NCBI GenBank assembly: GCA_951799425.1
Contig: OX637394.1
Coordinates: forward strand, 27,874,001 to 27,938,000
Reading direction: 5' to 3'
Length of the DNA stretch: 64,000 nt
From: Ilex aquifolium
Taxonomy: Eukaryota; Streptophyta; Magnoliopsida; Aquifoliales; Aquifoliaceae
The position numbers and the translations under genes were made by a program. Position 1 is the first letter of the stretch. Every line of letters begins with the position of its first letter. The notes beneath the pieces were generated by a model. The model was not told the origin of the DNA and did no database searches. It saw only the letters and a program-made list of their open reading frames with translations. Shown here one piece after another: positions 1-12,000 of the stretch.

Positions 1-1300
1 TCCCTGACCAGCTGTGAGGGCGACTTTAGCTTTGATCATGTCAAGAGTAAGTCGGGGTTGGTTAGACATGGCGAGCTCCAAGGAATTTTCTTCCTCAAGG
101 TTTTGAAGAACTTCGAAGTCAAGCCAGTTATCCTTGCCAGAGGTGTTCATCTCGGCGTCGACGGTGGTGGCATACGCTTTTTCTACTTTAGCGTCGTCAG
201 TTGCTCCTTGTGCCCTCTCTGCCTCAGCGTAGACAGCTCGATCTAGGTCTGCCTCCAAGTTTCCAATGAACAGATCCCTCCACATTGCTGGGTCAAATTC
301 TGGAAGAGTCTGGGAAAAGTTTCGGTATCCTGGCGTGTAATCTAACAGCACATGAGCAGCTCAGTCTAGACCGTTTCCCATGTAGCCCCAGATGGTGAAG
401 AGGTGACGAGATTGAAGAGGTGACGAGGATGAGGCAATGACTCTGCGTTGGCGACTCCTGCAAAAATATAAATGAAAAAAGAGTAAGAACAAAATACATC
501 GAGATATAGGAAGCCGAAGAGAGAGAGGCCGACGTATTCTTAGTCTGTCATTGCTTAGGACACCACAAATCAGTGTACTCAGGGCCGACTCCTCTCTCCC
601 ATTGCCACCGAAGACAAGCAAGTCATCCGTGTACCCCTTGTCGGATTCCAGCAGATGTGTCACGAGGTACATGGTAGGGTCTCTGGTTTTGAGGTAGAAT
701 TTTTGTTAAGGCATCACCCTCACCAAAGTGTAACATAATAGAATATCCTGCAAGCTGAGATTGACATGGAGTCGTTCATTCAGGGAAACCACTCCCATGA
801 TGATCCTAAACGTGTTTAGACAACATTGCCCGGGAAGAAACAAAGAAGAATAGGGTGGAGGGGGAATCTTATACCGCCCTCTATTATCGCCTTGGTAAAG
901 AAGGGCATGGCCGCCTTGGTGCTAATGTCGGCATAATGGCGTCCGGGTATGAACTCGTTGGTGTTACCCTGAGGGGGATTGAATGGTGGGTTATGAAGCT
1001 TGTGATTTGCTAGCAACCTTTGACCGTGTATTTCCTTCATCTCGAGGGTCCAGGCTCATTGGTGCCAGCACCAGCGTTCCGACGACCTCTCGTCATGGGA
1101 AGATAGAAGGGGACTAGGGAAAAAGGTCCTAAGGGAAGTTCGATGAAGGGAGAGTGAGACAGAGATGGGGCAATCATCGAAAAAAGAAAGAGAAGGCGGT
1201 TACTCACCAATGGAAAAATTGAGACTAAGAACCAAGCCAAGAGCAGGACTCGCCACATCTTCGCAGGCATGAACAAACCTTTGAAAGAGGGTGAGGATGA
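1..1300 (-). pseudogene. Degraded antisense-type ORF of a Tat-like gypsy element (copy A), open at the left edge
   Basis: On the minus strand the frame from about 363 down to base 1 stays open for some 120 codons and leaves the window. It is acidic and probably helical, with a segment reading HVLLDYTPGYRNF. A 3' splice acceptor (TTTTTGCAG) lies at 458-466, and upstream pieces at about 1040-840 encode a GGIRFPLHPIL block. The copy on the plus strand at 14.9-16.9 kb has the matching blocks in the same order (VHFPLHPLL; LLGYTPTYMSF after a spliced acceptor), so the two loci belong to one family. FPLHP followed by a LCY/FCY block resembles the family called putative gypsy type transposon (Transposase_28), from memory only. 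Stops and frameshifts between 360 and 820 show this copy is broken. It is not a host gene as far as I can see. Confidence 0.55.
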
Positions 1301-1830
1301 TGGTCTACGGGCTTCTCTGGCGAACTCGAAGAAGATGATGGCCCTTTGATGGACAGTGGTCTCCTAGTAGATTCTCCGACAAGCCACTAAAAAGGTTCTC
1401 TCACGAAGCAAATTGACAAAACATAAGGAAGGTGTTGTTTAAATATGGTAGGAGGCCATCATTACCCATGATACACGATGAGCTGCATTAAATGTGGTAC
1501 AGACCCCAAAGGCGGGAAAATAGTTGCATGTCCTTTATGAAAAGACAGGAAGTACAAGTCATTTCATCTTCATTCGACACGTCATCTAACCCGTATAAAG
1601 ATCAAAGGCTGGGGGCAGTTAATGAGACATTTTCGGAATCAAGTGGGCAAGCTACACATGTCCTCGGCGTCATTGGCTCACCTCAGCATATTGCCTCAGA
1701 GTGTTTGGGTTACCTCGGCGACCCCAGTCAACCTCGGCGCTAAGAAGATCACCTCGGCATGTTTTCTTCCCCTATGTTGCTGTCCACCCAACCTCGGCAT
1801 GAAGTGAACAGTAACCCCGACATCAGTCCC
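1300..1830 (-). repeat. Upstream region of copy A with repeated CCTCGGC motifs
   Basis: This stretch contains five CCTCGGC units between about 1660 and 1795, spaced roughly 20-50 bp, and an ATTTAATGC block near 1487. The same kinds of motif (GCCGAG plus ACGTG; ATTAAATG) occur upstream of the related antisense ORFs near 14.6 and 38.8 kb and in the TE-like block at 40.4-40.7 kb. I read it as the 5' control region of the TE-borne antisense ORF. That role is inferred. Confidence 0.35.
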
Positions 1831-1869
1831 AACCAAAAGATGAGCTTCAATCTCAATAAAAATAGGAAA

Positions 1870-2600
1870 ATATCAACTGAGGCAAGCATACCCAGGATCG
1901 AGGTAAAGCAACTTCTGAGCATAGGAGTTGACTACCAGCCATTGGTCCCCCTCTCCAAGGCAATCAGAATGTTTAGAAAGGAAGTTCAATGACCAATAAT
2001 ACAGGCGTACAGTATACGGGACAATTAATTCCTGACCCCTTGGAGGAGAATTGACGAAAATACACTTACGCTTGCATAGCCATGCCCAAGGCACATTAAA
2101 TGATTCTACAGAAGCGTGGGATGTATTCAATGCTCAGTGGAGCCAAGAAGTGTGCATTAAGTACTTGGGGACCCAAGTGCAAATCTACAGAAGCTTCTGG
2201 CGCAGGGAGAAGCAGGCACTCTAATCGAGGTCTGTGCACCAAATGTTGTCCTCTGTACGAACCAACCAGGTGATTTCCCTCCAAGGTAACCCAACTGTCC
2301 GCTTTGATCAACTCCTGGAATGTATAAATAACACTCTCAAGCTCAAAGCTAAAGTACGCAACCCCTTGCCCAAGCAATAGAATAGTGTTCTCAAGCCATT
2401 CCTCAAATACTGACTTGAGTGTTGGAGGGATCACGTTGGAGAACACTCCGACACCCTTCTAACCCTTCTTTCTTGAGTGACAGGACTCCGTTCGAGAGCT
2501 TACCCGTGAGTTGACCGTTTGCAGGAGGTGGGTTCATCCGTTGTTTACCACCTTTCTTCTTTAAGGCCCTACTTGAAGCTTCATAGTTGTTCACTGTGGG
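1870..2600 (-). other. Unrecognised minus-strand frames, probably a TE remnant
   Basis: Two overlapping minus-strand frames can be followed in one direction: a start near 2594 with a basic Lys-rich N-terminus, then a frame at 2446-2096 containing SVFEEWLENTILLLGQG. The frames change around 2450, as expected from a frameshift in an old coding sequence. I do not recognise the protein. Its position beside copy A of the antisense ORF suggests it belongs to the same composite element. Confidence 0.25.
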
Positions 2601-3774
2601 AAACGCAAGAGGGACTCCATTGAAGTGACTTTCCGGGCATACTAGAGCTCACCAGGGGAGATATCTGTCATCTAATTTATTGTGCAAAAATCTTCCTGAC
2701 ATGAGATTTGTTATGCAAAATCAGAAGTAAAGTAGCCAAAAACTCTCCAATTTGATACATGTTCAATTTCACAGAATTCAGATTATCATTTCTAGAGTTT
2801 GTGTTGATATGATTCTGCATGTATATGCATTTATTTTATCCAATTATATTGTTATTGTTCTTTAATACTTCCAAGCATTAACGTATAGTTTTATGAAGAC
2901 CCATGAACCAAAATTGATATATTTTTTTTCAGTTTGTGATCGTTGCGGATTATGAAAAAAAGTACGTTGAATGAAATCTTGTCAAGGCAGCATCCCTTAC
3001 AAGTCCACAGGCTGTCAAATTTATGGTTAAACATGGGTCACGAATTGTGTATATAGAAAAGACTGAAATTTCCCCTTCTGTGGCTTGAAAATGTAGATGT
3101 CTTTCCGTTCCCTCGTTCACAATACTGCACCTAAAGTTTTCTCGGTACCGTACAATAAATACTAATTTTAGAGGTCATTTTACAATCTTTAAGGTATTTG
3201 GGATCAATCTTAAATCCCAAACACCAAAATAGAGTATAACTTGAGCTCAAAAGTTATTATTATTTAGGATCGATTCTAAGATCTATCTTCTTCTTTTTTT
3301 TGTAACTTAACCCCCAAAGAATTAATTTAGTTCCGCATTGCTCTTTCCTACCCACAGAAACCAAAAACTAATGCAATGAAGGTCATGATAATGTCTTGGA
3401 AAGAAACCTTCTACCATTTGGGTATCCAATAAAAACAAAGAAATGATTATTTGATTTTATTATAAAATGAATTAAGTTTCAAATATATCAGCTAGGTCTA
3501 GATTTATTTGTCATGCTCTGTTTAGAATAATCATTAAATTGGAAGTCTTTTATTGGAGTAGTTACTTGAGATTCAAACCAAATTTTTTTTTTTTTTTTGG
3601 TTGAAGAATTGAGAGACTAAATGCATAATTGATTTATATAAATTCTTAATCACTAAATACATACCTTTAGCACTTTCTAAAAAAACTAAATACCTTAAGT
3701 AATCATGTGCTATTTAAGCGGTTGTATTTAAAATTTACATACAAAACAGTTTTATACAATAGATTGTTATAAAA
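2600..3774. other. AT-rich intergenic DNA, no gene seen
   Basis: No sustained open frame, RNA gene or bounded mobile element is visible. There is a run of T at about 3583-3598 and general AT richness. Confidence 0.5.
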
Positions 3775-4376
3775 TCTATATAATATAGTACAATACAATT
3801 TAAATTTCAAAAGATAAACAAAATGACTTTTGCTATTCGCGGTTGAGATCACTTTAAATTTTACTTTAAAGTTAATCTAATGGCTAATATTAACACCCTA
3901 TATTTAATAAAAAAAATAGGCTCTTAAGAGTGTGTTTAGAGTGACTTTAGAGTGACTTTTTAAAAATATTTTTAAGAATTATTTCTCATAAGTACTTTAA
4001 AAAAAAATAGTGTTTGAAACCGCCCTACCACCGCCGCCACCGCCACCCCCACCGCCGCCGCCGCCGCCACCACCATCATCATCGTCGCCGCTGCCACCAC
4101 CGCCATCGTCACTACCATCATCATCACTCAAAATCTACCACCACCATCACCATCACCATTGTCACCCACGACTGCTACCACTACCACGGTCATCGTCTTA
4201 TCCACCACAACCATAACCACTGTCACCCACCACCACTGCCACCGCTCACCCCCACTACAATTGGTGCTTAAATTTCTTTATCTCTCCTCTATGTTTGAGA
4301 TTTGATTTTGGGTGTGAATACAAATATGTTGACCTTTTTGTATTACTCCGTGTCTTCAGGCATGAGAAATAACTAG
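3775..4376 (+). mobile_element. Non-autonomous Helitron, copy A
   Basis: It starts TCTATATAATATAGTAC directly after an A, and ends in AACTAG. It shares a 5' segment with five other copies in the window: a block near AAAAGATAAACAAAATGAC, a CGCGGTTGAGATC block, then AGTACTTTAAAAAAA. This is followed by a CCA/CCG-rich minisatellite at 4019-4260 and a 3' tail. The 3' hairpin just upstream of CTAG is decayed (only TTCAGGCA remains), so this is an old copy. No Rep/helicase is encoded, so it is non-autonomous. Long Pro/His frames across the minisatellite are not genes. Its end abuts the next copy with no spacer. Confidence 0.8.
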
Positions 4377-5653
4377 TCTATATAATAAAGTACAATACAA
4401 TTAAAATCTCAAAAGATAAACAAAATGACTTTTGCTTTTCGCGGTTGAGATCTCTTTAAATTTTATTATAAAGTTAATCCGACGGTTAATATTAACACCT
4501 CAAATTTAATAGGGAAAATAAGCCTCTAATGGTGTGTTTGTGGTGACTTTTTAAAAGTACTTCTAGAACTTATAACTACTTATGAATACTTTAAAAAAAT
4601 AATAATAATAATATTTGGAACCGCTCCACCACTACCACCCCCACCGCCCCACCACCATCGTCATTACCACAGCCGCCGCCACTCCATCACCACATATGCC
4701 ACAACAATCACCACCTCCACCATTGTCGTTGCCACCACAACTACCCCCACCACCACCACTACCGCCACCCTACCATCACCACCACACCAACCGCCCCATC
4801 ACCTCTATCGCCACCCTACCACCACCATCACCACCAACACCATCATCGTCGTCGTCGTCGTCGCCACCATTACTGTCGTCGCCACCGCCGCCGCCATTAC
4901 TGTCGCCATCCCACCACCACCATCGACGCCCCACCACCATCGCCACCCACTACCGATTGCTATTACCGTCGTCCACCGCTACCACCCACCACAATTTTCA
5001 TCTCATTCTTATATTTATTACCATTATCACCGTCGCCCACCGTCAACACTCACTACTACCATTGTTGCTCATCACCACCCATCGTTGTCCACTATCACAA
5101 CCCACCACCGCCCATCATTGCCCACCATCGCCGCCAATCACTGTCACCCACCCTCATCAAACTTACCACCACCACCAATCGTCAACCCCCACCACTATCG
5201 CCACCCACTGTCACCCACCCCTACCACATCTACCACCACCGTTATTTACCACAACTCATCACACTGTCGTCCAGAAGCCCCCGTCGTCGCCCACCACCTC
5301 CATCATCACTGTCCACCACCACAACCCACCACCGTCGTCGCCCCACTACCACCACTGCCAACCACCATCACCGTCGCCCAGAACCACTACTACCGTCACC
5401 CATGACTGTCATTACTCCCATCATCACCAAAAATCCACCACCGGCATCACCATTGCCACGCATGACTGCCACCATCACCATAGTCGTCGCCACCCACCAC
5501 CACCACTACCACTATTCACCTCCACTACAACTGGTGCTTAAATTCTTTTCTTTACTCTATGTTTGTAATTTTATTTTGGGTGTGAATATAAATATATTTA
5601 TTTTTAACTATTTTTTTTATTATTCTGTGTTTTCAGGCACAAGCAATAACTAG
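4377..5653 (+). mobile_element. Non-autonomous Helitron, copy B, head-to-tail with copy A
   Basis: It begins TCTATATAATAAAGTAC at the base after copy A's CTAG and ends CAATAACTAG followed by T, the canonical Helitron end and A/T target. The central region 4618-5525 is a CCA/CCG/CCT-rich minisatellite about 900 bp long, the largest of the six copies. The 3' hairpin has lost symmetry (GTGTTTTCAGGCACA). An open frame of about 308 codons, almost all Pro, His, Ser and Thr, crosses the repeat. I regard it as a repeat translation because shifted frames are equally open and equally biased. Confidence 0.82.
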
Positions 5654-7180
5654 TAGTTTTATATACTAGACTGTCTTCACAGTGAATAGTGGCGTAGAAT
5701 TATTTTATAATGCTAGCACTATTAGATAGTAATATAAATTATAACAATAAATTTATACCAATTCCATGAACAATTGTGGTTTAGAAAAAAAAAATATAGC
5801 ATTACATTTTGTCTAGAATTTTTTTTTGAAAAAATAAAAAATAATACTAAAAATAATTTTGCACGTGAGCATCAACTAGTTTATTAAAAATAATTTAATC
5901 CAGTCAGTTTTTTTATTAGGAAATTATTTCATTGTGTTAATGTTGAATTAACAAAAATACACTCAACCAGTGTTTGTTACATTGATTACAATTTAATTTT
6001 ATCAGTTAAGGGGTTATAATAATAAATGTGTAGAATAATACATTTGAGTTGGATTATAATACTACCTCTCTTTGTGCTATTAAAATACCTCCATAATATA
6101 TGTGTATCGTATAAAAAATATACGATTAGTATATATTTCTAAATTTAATACGGTATCAAATTTGTTTACCAAACAAAGTATTAGACCTGATTATATAAAA
6201 AATAGTACAATCTAATATTTAATCCTCTCATAATACGTCTACCAAACGAACCTTATATAAATATTTTAGTGCACTTAATATCAACCGCACAACGTACGTA
6301 AAAATCAATAAATAAATAATAGACATTGTTGAATAGATTGGATAAATTTAGATCTTAGCAACTTAATCTGGTGACTTCCCACATGCGGGATTAGACTAAA
6401 TTAACACAAATTCAGTTTGCTATGGATTAAATTATAGTAGATTGATGGTCCAATTCAATTCGAACATGTCCGACCATCTTGATGCACACCCCAAACCTAA
6501 TGCGTTATTTGCGTAAATAAGGAAAGTGCGTGGGGGTAAAATGGGTAATGGAGAGAAGGGACCATGTGGACAGAGCAACAATAACTGGATATGATAAAAT
6601 GCATGGCTGTTCAACAGAGAAAATAAATATCTACTTTATATGCCTGCTTGGACCTAAATATTCTCCGGTCTTTTTTTTTTTTTTTTTCAATGTTTCTCTT
6701 TGGTAAGGGACCGGCTTAAATACTATAGATTTCATTCGAATTCATGCCAGATGATCTATCACAGAAAAAATTAAATAAAAATACATAGGAGAGAATCTTA
6801 CACTGCACTTTGGTATGTATATACATTATTACATGAGCACCACAAGACATAATTGTTAACTTTAGTTAATCAAAGGAGATATTTAATTCTCAGTTTGGTC
6901 TTATAAGCAATTCCAACCCAAGAAAATTAAAAAGGAAAAAAAAAAAAAAAAAAAGCAATTAAGGGAAGGTAGTTTAAAAAAACAAAATCACAAACTTTAC
7001 GAACTAAACCTTAGATTTTATATTACATATGTCGCCACATAATTTTGAAGGGAGAAAGTTCCTTCTTTTCTTTTTTTTGCTACAGGGTATCCAAGATTGC
7101 GTTGATTACTCCCTCGAGCTCAGTGACTGACCACTATAATTTGAGCTACTCTAGAACATGTCTCCAAATGGAGAAGGGTG
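5654..7180. other. AT-rich intergenic DNA, no gene seen
   Basis: Homopolymer runs (T at about 6671-6687, A at about 6935-6953) and AT-rich sequence. I found no coding frame with recognisable content and no element with matching ends. Confidence 0.45.
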
Positions 7181-7188
7181 GCTAGCTC

Positions 7189-7928
7189 CAGTTACGGAAC
7201 CAAATGGGGGCCTAAAGGGGCCATCCCCCCCCCCCCCCTCCCTCAAATTTTTAAAAATACCTTTTACCCCTTTAGGTTTCAAAAAAAATTTAATATCTCC
7301 CCTTAAATTTTCATAATTTTTTATATATCTATTGTATTCAAATAAATTAAATGGCATTTAATAACCAAAATGGTTAATGCTAATCAAATGGATGGGTGCT
7401 TCTTTTACAGACAAAGACATTTGCTAATATTATTTTGACGACTGAAAAAAAAAAAAAATTTGCGTATATGATAAACAATATACTAACGATTAATTTGTCA
7501 AAAGTATTGTGTAAAATTAATATATTTAAGATAATTTATTCGTAATCACTAAATCATGTTATAAGTAAAAGAATAAGTGGATCTTGACATTGTCACATAT
7601 TAATTTTTATGATTGTAAGGACAAATTTGTTTTTAGATATTATGATCTAAACTAATTTTCTTATTATTATTATTTATTTATTTTGGGAGGGGGACTTGAA
7701 CCCTTGACCTCAAAAAGACAAAATTTTTGTAAGGTAAAAAGTAACACTTAACCAAAGGCCCGTTTGTCAATTTTCTTATGATATAGTATAGCAATTGCTT
7801 TTGATAAATTTTATACAACTAACAATTTAATATTAACAATAACATGATTGGCCTCGTGAATAAAAATTTTGACGTTGTCATAGTTCCTGTTTGGGCCCCC
7901 TCACGTTAAAATTCTGATTCCGTCTCTG
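7189..7928. mobile_element. hAT-like element with degenerate ends
   Basis: The left end CAGTTACGGAACCA and the reverse complement of the right end CAGAGACGGAATCAGA are imperfect terminal inverted repeats. Both lead into a GGGGGCC block. Flanking 8-mers GCTAGCTC (7181-7188) and ACTAACCC (7929-7936) agree at 5 of 8 positions, an aged target duplication at best. A poly-C tract at 7207-7220 lies just inside the left end, and a SINE is nested at 7675-7768. No transposase is visible. Confidence 0.5.
7675..7768 (-). mobile_element. tRNA-derived SINE with perfect 11-bp target duplication
   Basis: On the minus strand the unit has an A-box-like TGGTTAAGTG, a B-box GGTTCAAGTCC about 45 bp further on, and a 3' tail of short A/AAT units (AAATAAATAATAATAATA). 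This is the layout of a pol III SINE. It is flanked on both sides by AATTTTCTTAT (7664-7674 and 7769-7779), an exact 11-bp duplication, which fixes the boundaries. At about 94 bp it is short for a plant SINE and consists of little beyond the tRNA-related head and tail. Confidence 0.8.
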
Positions 7929-7936
7929 ACTAACCC

Positions 7937-9860
7937 TTAGGGAATGAGGAGAAAATTCGTGTTTGTTGGAAAGTGCAATCCATATCCAAAACCCAAAGAA
8001 GATATCTTTATCTTTATATTTGAAAAAAATTAATGTGAAAAGGTCAAAACAATCAATATATTTACATATATATCTGGCTAAAAGTTTCCAAAATTCATTT
8101 AATTTCATGGTATCCATCAAAGTTCTGAATATAAATAATATAAAACTGATTTTCATGTAATGTTCAATGAAGTGCCCATAAGATCGTAACTTTGACACTC
8201 TTTGTTAAAAAATTTCGAGGTTACTTATCTAGCTATTTATTTAATAAGGGAAAAAGAAAAAAAGAAAAAAGAACTTGTACCGTTCAATTTGAGCAAAAGA
8301 ATACTTTTACAATAGCAAAAATCTTGCTTTTGGCAAAAATTTTGCTTTTGTTTTATTTCGGATTCATTATGTTTCCCTAAACATTAACACATGTATAGTA
8401 ACTAACATGTAACATATACTACTACTGTACATTTACCTATTTATGTATACTTTTGAGAAGTTAAAATCAAATTGCTTTTACTTTCTACTTTTGACTTCAC
8501 CCAAAAAGTAAAAAATGTAGTAATTATTGTTTTGTTTCTTAATTATTCATATTACTACTCTTATCAAAGCTTGTTAAATTTTGCTTATTAAATCAACGTG
8601 AGTTGTTAAATCAGTAGGTCCATCTAATAATGCCTACAAGCCCAGCTATCCATATTAATTTGGTAAGAAAAGTTTTTAAGGGACTTGGCATATGCATCAT
8701 TAATCATTTAAAATACTAAATGATATTAAACTAAATTAGTTCAATGATCACTTAATATCTTGTTTGGATTAAGTTATAACGCTCAGTCTCAGTGACTTTG
8801 CTATTACCAGCCCAATGCTCAAATGCCATCCAATAGTCCTATGTTCTACAATCCAATACCAATAGTGGATGATACTAAATGATTGGTACTAATATCCAAA
8901 ATAACTAGAGTACCTATAGGTTCGAGAGTTAAAGATTGAAGTAGTATGTTTTTGACTTTATATCGTAAAAAGAAAATAAAAAGAGTTTATAGGAGCATTT
9001 GAGTTGGCACAACTAATCCTAATAATTGATGTTTTAGTCTATAGTTTTTGGACATTATGATAATAAGCTGAATCTTCCTGTAATTTTCTGCCCACATTCC
9101 ACAGTGACATTCCTCAACAAAGATTAAATAACGTTGTAGCATGCAAGTACAAACAAAATGGATGAAGCATTGAACAAGCACTCATAAAGAAACAAGAAGA
9201 TAAGGTCGATAGAAGTGTATGGCCAATGCGCCAACCCTACTAGGGCCTTCAATATTTAGACTCCATGATTTTGCTGTCGGGCGTTGGACTAACAAATGTT
9301 AGTTATAACTATTATGAAATGACCTTAATAAGTTGGCCATCACATGCATGCATGTAGGCACGTCAATGAATCATATTTCTTTTAATCCAAGTTTGAATTT
9401 ATCTCAAAAAATTTAACCTAGATTTAATTTGATAATCTAATGAAACCCTGAATTCATTAAAAATAGAGAATTTTGTTCAATCCGAATAATAGAACAATGC
9501 ATGCATGGACACATGTCTACGGATTTTAACTTGCTTGCAATTCTAAGTTGGAGAATCCAATTTGTTCAATTGATTTCATTTTTATGATTCATATTCAAAT
9601 TCTTTGAAAATTGGGAGTTCGATTCAATTTGAATAATTCAATTAGAGTTGAATTTTAATAAATTTTATGACAAGAAAATAACTTACTTTTATCACGTGTT
9701 TTTATATCCGTATATATAATTCAGATCGAATTGAATATTGATATATCAAAATTCAAATCCAAATCCAAATCTATAAAAATTTATATATTTTATCTGAGTT
9801 CGAATTTGAGTTTAAATAATCGATAAAAAAACTAATTCACAATCGATTAATGAGAATCGG
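7937..9860. other. Intergenic DNA, no gene seen
   Basis: AT-rich sequence with only short frames lacking recognisable content. Some short repeated phrases (AAATTTTGCTTTTG twice near 8325-8350) but no bounded element. Confidence 0.45.
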
Positions 9861-10374
9861 TAGGGATGGAAGTGGATCGGGCTGGGGTGGGGGAGTAGTC
9901 TTCACCCCGTTTCCACTTCAAAAATATTCGTCCACCCCCATTAGTGGAGGAAATTTTAATCCTTGTTCCTGCCCCGGGATGAATTTTGATCTCCGCCACC
10001 GTCCCTATCCATAACAAATAATTTATATGATTTTAAGAAACAAATTAGAAAATATAAAATATAAAACTTCACAAATGATTCTGCAAGAAAGATGAAACTC
10101 TATTATATAACAAATGGATCAACAAAAAAAAAAGTAAAAGTGTTTTTTTTTTTTGTGGGGTTTGTATCTTTGTGATATTATATATATCAAGGATTTAGCG
10201 GCTGGGGGGCGGGGCGGGGCGGGATGGAGATGAGTTTCAGTCCATATTCGTCTCCATCTTCGCACGGATTTATATAAGTATTCTTGTATACGTCCACCAT
10301 CCAATACGTATGTTTTATCCCACATGATGAATTTGGATAAATACCTATTTTTCCTCGGTCCATTGTCATTTCAA
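9861..10374. mobile_element. hAT-type MITE (TAGGGATGG family), copy 2
   Basis: The left end is TAGGGATGGAAGTGGATCGGG. The right end, read on the other strand, is TTGAAATGACAATGGACCGAGG. 8-mers AGAATCGG (9853-9860) and AGAATCAG (10375-10382) match at 7 of 8. Internal blocks (GGCGGGGCGGG, CGTCTCCATC, CGCACGG-TTTATA, ATACGTCCACC) are shared with the intact copy at 37164-37942. It contains no coding capacity and is older and shorter than the other copy. Confidence 0.75.
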
Positions 10375-10382
10375 AGAATCAG

Positions 10383-11225
10383 ATTTAAAATTCGAGCCAT
10401 TCTCGTAAGGTGTTGGTGAGTTACACGAGTTTCATCCCTCATATTTGTCTTGTGGCATCACTGGTGACATTGCCAACTCCCAACAGCTGGGATGGGAGGA
10501 TGGGGAATCAATGTCATCCTAATTAGTTTATTTTCATGAATATCTTATCATTCTCAACACTGAAGGACTAGGTACCAACTGGTATTAAGCTTACCACCTA
10601 ATGGGAGTTCAGTTTGTAGTCTTGTGGGATGCATTGGATTGGGGAGTTGGGTCTATAGTCTCTGTGCCCAAAGTTTGATCCAATTTAGATTTTTGTCTCT
10701 TCAAAACGAAAAATTATTTCAAAAAAAAAAATTGTCTTTCAATTAAGTGTGGGTATTTGGCTCCTGACCCGATCCATAAGCTCAATGGCCCAATGGATCA
10801 TGGGTTAACTAAGTTCGGTTTTTTTTTTGCAGCCTATCTGCCTAAGGAGTAGCCCGTTGGCCGTACTCTTGGCCTTGCCAACATTTTCCAAGAATAAAAA
10901 ATTAGTTTTTAAATTTTATTTTGAAATACAAAAATGCCATTCAGAGAATTTAAATAGAGGATCTTATATATTTTATTTATTTTTACCATCAACGTAATTG
11001 TTTATGTCCTTAAGAAAACCATGTAAATGCTTCTTTCAATCAACAAACTGAACTCAATTCTTGATTTTATTTTACTAAAATCTTTATCTCAATTCCAACA
11101 TGAGCACCCAATTCTTGATTTTATGACTTTCTAAATAGTAAAATAAAAATTTTCAATAGTGCTCCGTTTGAGACCTAGCGGCCCATTGAAGCTGGTCTAA
11201 TTGGGAGCCCACCAAAGTATGAGGT
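10383..11225. other. Intergenic DNA, no gene seen
   Basis: No convincing frame or bounded repeat. Short phrases such as GACCCGATCCATAAGC suggest old TE content, but no ends can be paired. Confidence 0.4.
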
Positions 11226-11479
11226 TATTTTTTTGGGAAATTTAAAAGCCGGTACAATTTTTTAGACTTATTTAAGCAAAAGTACAAAACAAAAACTTAT
11301 TTGGGTAGAAGTGCATTTTTTTTAAAAATACCGCTATTGCCATCGGTAACAGTTAAACTATGGAAACCGATGGAATTCCATCCGTTTTTTTTGGCTAAAA
11401 TCATGTAATGGGAGGGAAAATAGGAGTTTTAATTATCAACTTCCATCTTCTTCGCCAGAGGGTTTCATTGGAATGCCAG

Positions 11480-11899
11480 ACCTGTGAGAAACACAATCAT
11501 ACCCATTGGGGTGCCGATGAGCATACTGATCGTGTCCAGGTTTCATAAAATCTGAGAAAATTAGAGAAAATCAAAATGAGACCCAACTCAAAAGAGTGAG
11601 TTTTTAGAATGTTTGTCCAATATTTTGTGATCAGCAAAGCAGAGTAATACGGGTTTTTTACCAGGAGCGAAGTAGGTGACGAAGTTGGATTCAATAGCAG
11701 AAGGTGGAGTGAGAGGAAGGTCGTGGACATTGGGCATTAGTAGTCTCTTTAACTCTTCATCTTCTGTAACCAAATATTCTGGTTGTGGTTGTGTTGGACT
11801 TGACTTGGAAGAAGAACAAGAACCAGATTGGACAGTTCGATCGTTGTTTTGGTCTGCGCCTTGGCGGCTGTTCGTGTCGTCGGCGATTTTCTCATTCAT
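11480..11899 (-). pseudogene. Captured 5' fragment of an Abitram (Simiate/FAM206-like) gene
   Basis: Exon 1 runs from the ATG at 11899 down to 11662 (79 codons plus one base) and ends after ESNFVTYFAP. A GTAAAA donor follows, then a 110-bp intron with a TTTTCTCAG acceptor, and exon 2 starts at 11551 reading DFMKPGHDQYAHRHPNG in phase. This segment matches what I recall of plant Abitram proteins, small conserved proteins with a single-hybrid/biotinyl-like fold; the identification is from memory. After the NG residues (about 11500) a small insertion breaks the frame and the remaining exons are absent, so no full protein can be made. Retention of the intron points to DNA-level capture rather than retroposition. 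It lies wholly inside the Mutator-like element and includes some 5' leader upstream of the ATG. Confidence 0.7.
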
Positions 11900-12000
11900 C
11901 GAATTGAGAATCCAACGGACGGTGGATACGATTGCAAATCTCTCCGTCTACGATCAAGTAATTGTGTATCGTCTCGGACAACTTCTTCACCGAAAAAATA

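Noticed and set aside
4615-5541. 308-codon Pro/His/Ser/Thr-rich open frame on plus
   Set aside because: It is a translation of the Helitron minisatellite. Shifted frames over the same bases are also open with the same biased content, and it has no splice or promoter context.
7151-7357. Frame with Gly-rich stretch on minus near 7.2 kb
   Set aside because: Produced by the poly-C tract near the left end of the hAT-like element.
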